Assembly (NCBI RefSeq): GCF_004114535.1
Contig: NZ_LBJC01000030.1
Location: 62,001 to 126,000 of the forward strand
Origin: Bradyrhizobium nanningense
GTDB taxonomy: Bacteria > Pseudomonadota > Alphaproteobacteria > Rhizobiales > Xanthobacteraceae
Reading direction: 5' to 3'
DNA: 64,000 nucleotides
The position numbers and the translations under genes were made by a program. The notes under the pieces were generated by a model. It worked only from the letters and a program-made list of their open reading frames with translations, made no database searches and was not told the origin of the DNA. Of this stretch, positions 15,788 to 22,693 are shown one piece after another; position 1 is the stretch's first letter, and each line of letters begins with the position of its first letter.

Positions 15788-17604
15788 ACGACTTCGTCGT
15801 CCGCTTCGCCAACGTCAACGGCTCGGGCTCGGCCAGCGCCAACGAGATGTTCGCGCGCGCGATCCTGCGCCACGGCGTTCCGGTCTCCCCCCGCAACATC
15901 TTCCCCTCCAACATCCAGGGCCTGCCGACCTGGTACGAGGTGCGGGTGACGGAAGACGGCCATCTCGGCGCCCGCGGCGGGGTCGACATGATGGTGGCGA
16001 TGAACCCGCAGACCTGGGACAAGGACGTCGCCGGCATCGAGCCCGGCGGCTATCTGTTCTACGATTCCACCAAGCCGATGCCGTCGACCAAATTCCGCGA
16101 CGACATCACCGTGATCGGCGTCCCCTTAACCGCCATCACCAACTCGACCTACACCGATCCGCGCCAGCGCCAGCTGTTCAAGAACATCATCTATTTGGGC
16201 GCGCTCTCGGCCCTGCTCGACATGGACCCCAAGCTGATCGAGCAGCTGATCGGTGAGCAGTACAAGGGCAAGGAGAAGCTCTTGTCCTCCAACGTCCACG
16301 CGCTGCATCTCGGCCGCGACTGGGCGCTGCAGAACCTGAAATGCCCGATAGGGCTGCGGGTGAAGAAGTCCGACAAGGTCGGCGACCGCATCTTCATCGA
16401 AGGCAACAGCGCCGCCGCGCTCGGTGCCGTCTATGGCGGCGCCACTGTTTGCGCCTGGTATCCGATCACGCCGTCCTCGTCGGTGGCCGAAGCCTTCACC
16501 GCCCATTGCAAGAAGTACCGGCACGACCCTGAGACCGGCAAGGCCAAATACGCGATCGTGCAGGGCGAGGACGAGCTGGCCTCGATCGGCATCGTCATCG
16601 GCGCGTCCTGGAACGGCGCGCGTGCCTTCACTGCGACTTCAGGCCCCGGCATCTCCCTGATGACCGAGTTCATCGGCCTCTCCTATTTCGCGGAGATCCC
16701 GGCGGTGATCATGAACATCCAGCGCGCCGGCCCCTCGACGGGCATGCCGACCCGCACCCAGCAATGCGACATCATCGCCTGCGCCTATGCCTCGCATGGC
16801 GACACCAAGCATGTGCTGCTGTTCCCGGAAGACCCGGCCGAAGCGTTCGAGTTCGCGGCCGCCGCCTTCGATCTCGCCGAGCGGCTGCAGACCACGATCT
16901 TCCTGATGCTCGATCTCGACATCGGCATGAACCACCGGCTCTGCCGCCCGCTGAAGTGGGACGATGCGAAGCAATATGACCGCGGCAAGGTGATGACCGC
17001 GGAGATGCTGGAAGAGGGCCGCGACTTCGGCCGTTATCTCGACGTCGACGGCGACGGCATTCCCTACCGCACCTATCCCGGCACGCACCCGACCAAGGGC
17101 TCCTATTTTACCCGCGGCACGTCCCGGGACCGCTATGCGCGCTATTCCGAGGAAGGCTCGGTCTACGCCGACAACATGCAGCGACTGATGCGCAAGTTCG
17201 AGACCGCGCAGGATCTGGTGCCACGGCCGCTGCAGGCCAATGCGGAACGGCCGACCAAATATGGCGTGATCTATTTCGGCTCGACCTCGCCGGCGATGGA
17301 CGAGGCGATCGGCCTGTTGGAAGCGCGCGGGCACCAGCTCGACCGGCTGCGTATTCGCGCCTTTCCGTTCCATTCGAGCGTGGCGAGCTTCCTCGCCGAG
17401 CACGACTTCGTCTATGTGGTCGAGCAGAACCGCGACAGCCAGCTCCGCCAGCTCATCGTCAACGAGAACGGCATCGACCCGGTGCGTCTCGTGCCGATCG
17501 TGCATTACGACGGCTCGCCGATCACCGCCCGATTCATCGCAAAAGCCATCGGCGACCACCAGGATCACCTCAAGGTGACCCCGCTCCGCAAGGCCGTGTC
17601 ATGA
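15757..17604 (+). CDS. korA: 2-oxoacid:ferredoxin oxidoreductase, fused gamma-alpha subunit
   Basis: 615 aa. The N-terminal 190 residues are the gamma domain (VNDFVVRFANVNGSGSASAN, then GVPVSPRNIFPSNIQGLPTW). The rest is the alpha domain, with the hallmark AWYPITPSSSVAEAF and later GPGISLMTEFIGLSYFAEIP and RAGPSTGMPTRTQQCD. With the beta subunit this forms a thiamine-diphosphate enzyme that oxidises a 2-oxoacid with CoA and ferredoxin; 2-oxoglutarate is the likely substrate but not certain. I chose the ATG at 15757 (MPDKKPISSVNDF); the frame is open upstream, but that part lies inside the preceding gene. Confidence 0.9.
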   Translation: MPDKKPISSVNDFVVRFANVNGSGSASANEMFARAILRHGVPVSPRNIFPSNIQGLPTWYEVRVTEDGHLGARGGVDMMVAMNPQTWDKDVAGIEPGGYLFYDSTKPMPSTKFRDDITVIGVPLTAITNSTYTDPRQRQLFKNIIYLGALSALLDMDPKLIEQLIGEQYKGKEKLLSSNVHALHLGRDWALQNLKCPIGLRVKKSDKVGDRIFIEGNSAAALGAVYGGATVCAWYPITPSSSVAEAFTAHCKKYRHDPETGKAKYAIVQGEDELASIGIVIGASWNGARAFTATSGPGISLMTEFIGLSYFAEIPAVIMNIQRAGPSTGMPTRTQQCDIIACAYASHGDTKHVLLFPEDPAEAFEFAAAAFDLAERLQTTIFLMLDLDIGMNHRLCRPLKWDDAKQYDRGKVMTAEMLEEGRDFGRYLDVDGDGIPYRTYPGTHPTKGSYFTRGTSRDRYARYSEEGSVYADNMQRLMRKFETAQDLVPRPLQANAERPTKYGVIYFGSTSPAMDEAIGLLEARGHQLDRLRIRAFPFHSSVASFLAEHDFVYVVEQNRDSQLRQLIVNENGIDPVRLVPIVHYDGSPITARFIAKAIGDHQDHLKVTPLRKAVS

Positions 17605-17623
17605 GTTGCGCGCCACTCTCTCC

Positions 17624-17707
17624 GTCATGCCCGCGCTTGTCGCGGGCATCCACGCCTTTCTTCTCCGCCACCAAGACGAGGATGGCCGGGTCAAGCCCGG
17701 CCATGAC
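17624..17707. repeat. Palindromic repeat family B, copy 2, inside the kor operon
   Basis: GTCATGCCCGCGCTTGTCGC on the left pairs with GGTCAAGCCCGGCCATGAC on the right. It matches the copy at 2691-2774. It fills almost the whole 127-base gap between the alpha and beta subunit genes and has no in-frame stop in the beta frame, so it creates a misleading 42-codon upstream extension of korB. Confidence 0.85.
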
Positions 17708-17731
17708 GGGCTTGGCATCGCAGGTGCTCGC

Positions 17732-18787
17732 ATGACTTACATCGCAAAACCGAAATTCCATCATCCCGGGCTGAAGAAGAACGAGCTCGGCTACACGCAC
17801 CGCGACTACGAGGGCAAGATCTCGACGCTGTGCGCCGGCTGCGGTCACGACTCGATCACGGCTTCGATCATCGAGGCCTGTTACGAGCTGTCGATCGAGC
17901 CGCACCGGGTGGCGAAGATCTCCGGCATCGGCTGTTCCTCGAAGACGCCGGATTACTTCCTCGGCAATTCGCACGGCTTCAACTCCGTGCATGGCCGCAT
18001 GCCCAGCGTGCTGACCGGCGCCAACCTCGCCAACCGCGACCTGATCTATCTCGGCGTTTCCGGCGACGGCGATTCCGCTTCGATCGGCTTCGGCCAGTTC
18101 GCGCATTCGATCCGGCGCGGCGTCAACATGACCTATATCGTCGAGAACAACGGCGTCTACGGCCTGACCAAGGGCCAGTTCTCGGCGACCGCCGACCGCG
18201 GCTCGAAGTCCAAGAAGGGCGTCACCAACACCGACAACGCCATCGACCTCGTCGCGATCGCGCTGCAACTCGGCGCCACCTTCGTCGCGCGCTCGTTCTC
18301 CGGCGACAAGACCCAGCTGGTGCCGCTGATCGCGGCTGCGATCCGCCACAAGGGCGCGTCCTTCATCGACGTCATCAGCCCCTGCATCGCCTTCAACAAC
18401 CACGCCGGCTCAACCAAGAGCTTTGACTATGTCCGCGAGCACAACGACGCCGTGAACCGGCTCGACGTCCTGGTCGGTCGCGATCCCATCGCGGTCGACT
18501 ATGCCCCCGGCACGGTGCAGGTGGTCGAGCAGCATGACGGCAGCAAGATCGCCTTGCGCAAGATCGACGCCGATTACGATCCGCATGATCGGCTGGGAGC
18601 CCAGACCTTCCTCGCAAGGCACGCCGCCAAGGGGCAGATCGTCACCGGGCTTCTGTACGTCGACCCCGATGCGGAAGACCTGCACGAGCACCTCAACACG
18701 GTCGAGACCCCGCTCAACTCGCTGGAGGCGGATACGCTGTGCCCGGGCTCGGCGGTGCTGGACGAGATCAACGCCAGCCTGCGGTGA
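17732..18787 (+). CDS. korB: 2-oxoacid:ferredoxin oxidoreductase, beta subunit
   Basis: 351 aa, carries thiamine diphosphate and one 4Fe-4S cluster. LCAGCGHDSIT and ISGIGCSSKTPDYF (near residues 30-75), with SPCIAFNNH (near 220), provide the cluster cysteines. GDGDSASIGFGQFAHSIRRG followed by NMTYIVENNGVYGLTKGQ is the thiamine-binding motif. I chose the ATG at 17732 because the upstream in-frame codons belong to a repeat element, while MTYIAKPKFHHPGLKKNELG looks like a normal beginning. It forms an operon with the GltD-like protein and the alpha subunit. Carbon dioxide release from 2-oxoglutarate independent of 2-oxoglutarate dehydrogenase is the likely role. Confidence 0.92.
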   Translation: MTYIAKPKFHHPGLKKNELGYTHRDYEGKISTLCAGCGHDSITASIIEACYELSIEPHRVAKISGIGCSSKTPDYFLGNSHGFNSVHGRMPSVLTGANLANRDLIYLGVSGDGDSASIGFGQFAHSIRRGVNMTYIVENNGVYGLTKGQFSATADRGSKSKKGVTNTDNAIDLVAIALQLGATFVARSFSGDKTQLVPLIAAAIRHKGASFIDVISPCIAFNNHAGSTKSFDYVREHNDAVNRLDVLVGRDPIAVDYAPGTVQVVEQHDGSKIALRKIDADYDPHDRLGAQTFLARHAAKGQIVTGLLYVDPDAEDLHEHLNTVETPLNSLEADTLCPGSAVLDEINASLR

Positions 18788-18829
18788 GGCGCACAGTATC
18801 AGGAGGGCATCGGCCGACGCTGGGACGCC

Positions 18830-19402
18830 TTAGCTGACAGGCTCGGGCTCCGTCGCGGGATGGGCCGTATATGCCAAACGGCCGGCCTTCCAATATTGCT
18901 TGCAGGTCTCGAGCAGCGTTTCGCCGTCCATCGTCAGGCCGCCGGGATTGACGAGCACGCCCTCGGCGCCGACCGCTTTGTTCATGATCGATACGATGCG
19001 CTTCAGAAGACCAACGTCGAAGCGGTCGGCGACAAGCGGGTCGAGCTTGAGCACCACGATCATGTGACTGCGATACTGCCAAACCGATATGTCCCGCACG
19101 GATCTCCAGGAGATGGTGTCATCGGCAATGCGGGTGTCGCGAAGACCGACGCGGGTGATGAAAAGGACCGGCTGCCTGGTTGAGACTAGCCTCCAGAACG
19201 TCCTGCAGGTCACGAACCCAAACAGCACGACACCGAGATAGCTAGCAGCGATCTGAAACGCGGAGAGGGTCTTGACGTGAAACCAATTGAAAGCGACCGC
19301 GGCGCACAGAAGCGTCAGCAGCAGGCCGGCGGCCAGCATCTTCAATAGCCGCGGCACGGAATAGCCAATCGCAAGGTTGGGCAAGCTCTGACTTACGGAC
19401 AT
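18830..19402 (-). CDS. STM3941-like membrane protein, about 190 aa
   Basis: Two closely spaced membrane segments (about residues 21-43 and 51-70: MLAAGLLLTLLCAAVAFNWF and AASYLGVVLFGFVTCRTFW) are followed by a soluble, pleckstrin-homology-like part. That part has the pattern PVLFITRVGLRDTRIADDTI, then SWRSVRDISVWQ. This is the architecture of the STM3941 family, whose function is unknown. The C-terminus (LVNPGGLTMDGETLLETCKQYWK) also fits. I use the ATG at 19402; an in-frame GTG at 19414 is possible. A broken relative of the same family lies at 27778-28115. Convergent with korB. Confidence 0.7.
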   Translation of the reverse strand: MSVSQSLPNLAIGYSVPRLLKMLAAGLLLTLLCAAVAFNWFHVKTLSAFQIAASYLGVVLFGFVTCRTFWRLVSTRQPVLFITRVGLRDTRIADDTISWRSVRDISVWQYRSHMIVVLKLDPLVADRFDVGLLKRIVSIMNKAVGAEGVLVNPGGLTMDGETLLETCKQYWKAGRLAYTAHPATEPEPVS

Positions 19403-19603
19403 TTTGACCGCCACCAGTCGTCTGCAGCAACCGGAGGTTTACCGACCCTCATCCTTCTAAACTGTTAAGGCTGGAACCTGGCGCGAGGCTGCCGGCAAGG
19501 CGAGCGGCTGGGAGCGCTTGAACGCGCCGTTCGCCGCCTGCGACTAACCGGCAGTCGGCCGCCCTTCTCGTGGGGGACGACGGTTCAAACGCCCGGTGCG
19601 ATC

Positions 19604-20227
19604 ATGAAGCTTGCTCTTTTCCTGCCGCTCGCCCTTGCCGCCTTTGTCGGCGTCGCCCATGCCGATGAGGCCGACAAGGTCCGGGAGACCACCAAAGCCG
19701 AAGCTGACGCCTTCACGGCCCGGATCTATGCGGGGGCGCCCGGCGACAAGGCCTATGCCTGCTTCGTCCGCCGCTACGACGCCGAACATCTGGCGCGCCA
19801 TCCCAGGCAGAAGGCGGGCTCGATGAAGCTGCTGATCTCGGCGGAGACCGACGAGGAAGACAAGCAGCTCCACAATTCCTTCCGCATGGGCTTCCGCTAT
19901 CGCCATCGCAGCGGGGATTTCGACTCCAGCGGCTCGTGCGGCAGCCACGCGGTGCTTCTCAGCCAGGGCGACGAAGTCCGCATGGGCTGTGGTGTCGACT
20001 ACGAAGGCGGCGGGATCGAAGTGGCGCTGTCCAAGGACAACAAGGCCGCCATCGTTCGGCTTCAACAAATCAGGGTCTGGCAGAACAACAGGCCGGACGA
20101 CGAGGCCGAGCATGCGCTGGTGGCTGGCGCCGACGATAAGATCTTCCGGCTCGACCGCACCGACACCAGCGACTGCGCCTCGCTTGTGACCGACCGCAAG
20201 GAGCTCGCCGCGCTGCGTCACAAATGA
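19604..20227 (+). CDS. Secreted protein of unknown function, 207 aa
   Basis: Not a family I recognise. A clear Sec signal peptide (MKLALFLPLALAAFVGVAHA, cleavage near residue 20) directs it to the periplasm. The mature protein is polar, with four cysteines (YACF, SGSCGSH, MGCGVD, TSDCAS) that could form two disulfides. The central part (HNSFRMGFRYRHRSGDFDSS) suggests a beta-rich domain. It lies 41 bases upstream of the DsrE-like gene in the same direction and could share its transcript. Confidence 0.7.
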   Translation: MKLALFLPLALAAFVGVAHADEADKVRETTKAEADAFTARIYAGAPGDKAYACFVRRYDAEHLARHPRQKAGSMKLLISAETDEEDKQLHNSFRMGFRYRHRSGDFDSSGSCGSHAVLLSQGDEVRMGCGVDYEGGGIEVALSKDNKAAIVRLQQIRVWQNNRPDDEAEHALVAGADDKIFRLDRTDTSDCASLVTDRKELAALRHK

Positions 20228-20268
20228 TATGTCTCGGGCGAATTCAGGCTTAGTCGAGGAGATCCGCC

Positions 20269-20718
20269 ATGAACCGCCGCAACATCTTGTGGACCGCCAT
20301 GTCGACCCTGGGCGCAGCGCTCGGCGCCTCCAGCGCGAAAGCCGCAACGGACGCGGGCACGGGCAACAAGCTGAAAGTGGTCTACCATCTCAGCGACGCC
20401 GGGAGGGTCAATTTCGTGCTCGGCAACATCCAGAACCATATCGAGGGGGTCGGCGGTCCCGAGCATGTCACGCTCGCGCTGGTGATCCACGGACCGGCGT
20501 TGAAGGCGTTTCGCTCGGCGCAGGCCAACCCCGACATCAGCAAGCGGATCGGCGAATTCTCCAAGGACGGCGTCGAGCTCGCCGCTTGCGGCAACACGAT
20601 GAAGGCCCAGAACGTCACGCTGAAGGAGCTGCTGCCGGGCTTCGTCAGCGCGGAGAAGGGCGGCGTGGTTCGTTTGGCCGAGCTGCAGTCGCAGGGGTAT
20701 TTGTACTTGCGGCCGTAG
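20269..20718 (+). CDS. DsrE/DsrF-like periplasmic protein, 149 aa
   Basis: The N-terminus MNRRNILWTAMSTLGAALGASSAKA resembles a Tat-type signal (RR followed by a hydrophobic stretch), with cleavage near residue 26. The rest is a DsrE-like fold: KVVYHLSDAGRVNFVLGNIQ, then VTLALVIHGPALKAFR, VELAACGNTMKAQNVTLKEL and GGVVRLAELQSQGYLYLRP. The single Cys in AACGNTM sits where the family has its reactive cysteine. GAGGAG precedes the ATG. The partner and sulfur substrate are unknown. A family A repeat follows 30 bases after the stop. Confidence 0.82.
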   Translation: MNRRNILWTAMSTLGAALGASSAKAATDAGTGNKLKVVYHLSDAGRVNFVLGNIQNHIEGVGGPEHVTLALVIHGPALKAFRSAQANPDISKRIGEFSKDGVELAACGNTMKAQNVTLKELLPGFVSAEKGGVVRLAELQSQGYLYLRP

Positions 20719-20748
20719 CGGCAGCGTTCGAGGCACACCTTCTTGGCC

Positions 20749-20869
20749 GTCATTGCGAGCGCAGCGAAGCAATCCAGAATCCCTCCGCGGAGGCAGTCCA
20801 AATCTGGATTGCTTCGCCGCATCAGCACAAAATTGCTACGCAATTTTGTAGCGAGCTCCTCGCAATGAC
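20749..20869. repeat. Palindromic repeat family A, long form, copy 4
   Basis: Same ends (GTCATTGCGAG / CTCGCAATGAC) and same internal CAAAATTGC / GCAATTTTG hairpin as the copy at 7998-8112. It lies between the DsrE-like gene and the operators of the ArsR gene and may insulate the two transcripts. Confidence 0.85.
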
Positions 20870-20918
20870 GGCGGAGGGTGCGCGCCTCGTCCCACGTCCC
20901 TGCAGCCGCTTGACTTAC

Positions 20919-20964
20919 CCATAACTCTGTGGTTATGAATTAACCCATAACTCCCAGGTTATGG
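20919..20964. promoter_or_regulatory. Two tandem palindromic operators upstream of the ArsR-type gene
   Basis: CCATAAC-N6-GTTATGA at 20919-20938 and CCATAAC-N6-GTTATGG at 20945-20964 are two dyads with the same half-sites and the same 6-base centre length. They are spaced 26 bases apart, so they lie on roughly similar faces of the helix. The second ends 7 bases before the ATG. They are the obvious binding sites for the regulator encoded directly downstream, giving autorepression. Confidence 0.72.
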
Positions 20965-20971
20965 ATTTCCC

Positions 20972-21295
20972 ATGTCGCCCGCCCCCGATCTCCTGTTCAG
21001 GACGCTCGCCGACCCCACGAGGCGGGCGATCTTCGAGCGGCTGTGCCGTGAGGGCGAGCAGACGGTCGGGGCGCTGACGGTGCGATCCGGCGTTTCGCAG
21101 CCGGCGGTCTCCAAGCATCTCGGCGCGCTGAAGCAGGCCGGCCTCGTGCGCGACCGCCATGAGGGACGCCAGACCCATTACAGCGCGCAGCCCGGCGCGC
21201 TCGATCCGCTGATCGACTGGACCAGCCAGATGGCGTCCTTCTGGCAGAGGCGGTTCGACGCACTCGACGATCTCCTGAAGAGGATGGACCAATGA
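20972..21295 (+). CDS. ArsR family (metalloregulator-like) transcriptional repressor
   Basis: 107-aa winged helix-turn-helix protein. LFRTLADPTRRAIFERLCRE is the family N-terminal signature. VRSGVSQPAVSKHLGALKQAGLV is the DNA recognition helix region, followed by the wing RDRHEGRQTHYS. It lacks the CxCC metal site of classical ArsR and belongs to the group paired with SRPBCC (AHSA1-like) proteins. It overlaps the next gene by 4 bases (ATGA). Two palindromes just upstream are probably its operators, so the operon is likely self-regulated. Confidence 0.92.
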   Translation: MSPAPDLLFRTLADPTRRAIFERLCREGEQTVGALTVRSGVSQPAVSKHLGALKQAGLVRDRHEGRQTHYSAQPGALDPLIDWTSQMASFWQRRFDALDDLLKRMDQ

Positions 21296-21723
21296 CTGAG
21301 ACCTCGAGCCAGACGCGCTCCGTCATCGTCGAGCGCGAATTTGCTTTTCCCGCCGAGCGGCTCTGGCGCGCGCTGACGCAGCCGCATCTGATCGAGGAAT
21401 GGCTGATGAAGAATGACTTCAAGCCATCCGTCGGCCATCGCTTCAATCTGCGCGGCGAATGGGGCGGCGTGCTGGACTGCGAGGTGCTCACCATCGAGCC
21501 GCAGAAGACGCTCGCCTACACCTGGAATTTCTCGCATGAGGACGCGGCCTTCGACCTCAGAAGCGTCGTGACCTTCACGCTCACGCCGACCAGCGCGGGC
21601 ACGCATCTGCGCGTCGAGCAGGCGGGCTTCAGCCCGACGCAGAAGCAGGCTTTTGGCGGCGCACATGCCGGCTGGAAGCAGTTCTTCAACAAGCTGGACG
21701 AGGTGCTGGCGCGGGCGGGCTAG
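21292..21723 (+). CDS. SRPBCC domain protein (AHSA1-like), 143 aa
   Basis: START-like ligand-binding protein of the kind almost always co-encoded with ArsR-type repressors. VEREFAFPAERLWRALTQPHLIEEWL at the N-terminus, then the strand series FKPSVGHRFNLRGEW, DCEVLTIEPQKTLAYTWNF, SVVTFTLTPTSAGTHLRVEQ and the C-terminal helix GGAHAGWKQFFNKLDEVL follow the family pattern. It is probably cytosolic. The ligand is unknown. Its start overlaps the ArsR stop, so the two are translated together. Confidence 0.9.
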   Translation: MTETSSQTRSVIVEREFAFPAERLWRALTQPHLIEEWLMKNDFKPSVGHRFNLRGEWGGVLDCEVLTIEPQKTLAYTWNFSHEDAAFDLRSVVTFTLTPTSAGTHLRVEQAGFSPTQKQAFGGAHAGWKQFFNKLDEVLARAG

Positions 21724-21773
21724 ATTCCCCGCCGCAGCCTGACAATTATCCGATGAGTTCAAGGGAGGTTTCA

Positions 21774-21998
21774 TTGAACGGGAATATGTGGATTCGGCAG
21801 ATCCATCGCTGGCTATCCATCGCCTTCACCCTCGCGGTGATCGCCAATATCGTCGCCATGACCATGCAGCTCCAGGCCGTCTGGATCGGTTTTCTGGCGC
21901 TCGTGCCGCTGATCCCACTGCTCGCGACCGGGCTCTATCTGTTCGCACTGCCTTATCTCGGCCAGCGTCGTGACGCGCGCGGTGAGGCCAGGTCGTGA
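21774..21998 (+). CDS. Small membrane protein, 74 aa, probable TTG start
   Basis: Two membrane segments (HRWLSIAFTLAVIANIVAM and WIGFLALVPLIPLLATGLYL) are separated by a short loop, with a charged tail (GQRRDARGEARS). The frame opens at an ATG at 21753, but a strong GGGAGG (21763-21768) stands 5 bases before an in-frame TTG at 21774, which I take as the start. An ATG at 21786 is also possible. Function unknown. It overlaps the next gene by 4 bases and follows the SRPBCC gene, so it belongs to the ArsR operon. Confidence 0.7.
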   Translation: MNGNMWIRQIHRWLSIAFTLAVIANIVAMTMQLQAVWIGFLALVPLIPLLATGLYLFALPYLGQRRDARGEARS

Positions 21999-22438
21999 AG
22001 AAGGCGGTGGCGGCGAAGACGAGCAGCGCGAAGGAAACGGGCGCGGCTTCAGCCTCGAAACTGATCGACGGCAGGATCAAGGAACTCGCCGACTGGCGCG
22101 GCCAGATGCTTGCGCGGATCCGCGCCCTGATCAAGCAGGCCGATCCCGATGTCGTCGAGGAGTGGAAATGGCGCGGCGTTCCCGTCTGGGAGCACGACGG
22201 CATCATCTGCACCGGCGAGACCTACAAGGAAGTGGTGAAGCTGACCTTTGCCAAGGGCGCGGCACTCGATGACCCCTCAGGCCTGTTCAATTCCAGCCTC
22301 GACGGCAACGTGCGACGCGCGATCGATATTCGCGAGGGCGAAAAGATCGACGAGAAGGCGTTGAAGGCGCTGATCCGCGCGGCGGTGGAGCTGAATGCGA
22401 GCAAGGCGAAGAAGAAGCCGGCGAAGCGATCGGGATAG
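21995..22438 (+). CDS. DUF1801 domain protein, 147 aa
   Basis: Starts at GTG 21995, overlapping the stop of the small membrane protein (GTGA). After a basic, alanine-rich N-terminus (about 20 residues) comes the YdhG-like DUF1801 domain: LADWRGQMLARIRALIKQAD, then VEEWKWRGVPVWEHDGIICT and YKEVVKLTFAKGAAL. The C-terminus ends in a lysine-rich tail (KAKKKPAKRSG) that might bind nucleic acid. The function of this family is not known. Last gene of the ArsR operon. Confidence 0.85.
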   Translation: MKKAVAAKTSSAKETGAASASKLIDGRIKELADWRGQMLARIRALIKQADPDVVEEWKWRGVPVWEHDGIICTGETYKEVVKLTFAKGAALDDPSGLFNSSLDGNVRRAIDIREGEKIDEKALKALIRAAVELNASKAKKKPAKRSG

Positions 22439-22488
22439 AAGCGCCAGGCGTTCACGTTGATCACTTTTGCCAACCGCGGCTGGCTGCA

Positions 22489-22640
22489 ACCTCTCCCGCT
22501 TGCGGGAGAGGTCGGCGCGTTTCGGGCGATGCAAAGCATCGTCCCGCGCGCCGGCAGAGGGCTCTCTCCTCTGGGGGAGTCCCACTGCGGAGACACCCTC
22601 ACCCAGCCCTCCCCCGCAAGTGGGGAGGGGGCGCACCTTC
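22489..22640. repeat. Palindromic repeat family C, copy 1
   Basis: Begins ACCTCTCCCGCTTGCGGGAG and ends with CCCCGCAAGTGGGGAGGGGG followed by CGCACCTTC. Local hairpins at both ends and pairing across the element are visible. A second copy lies at 35777-35927. It sits between the convergent DUF1801 and SpoVR genes, where it may help end transcription. Confidence 0.8.
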
Positions 22641-22693
22641 ATCGGAGCGCGAACTGAGGCTCACACATCATGGGCCAAGCGTAGACGACAGCC

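Noticed and set aside
17606..17731. Upstream extension of korB by 42 codons
   Set aside because: These codons are a repeat element; the family N-terminus begins at 17732.
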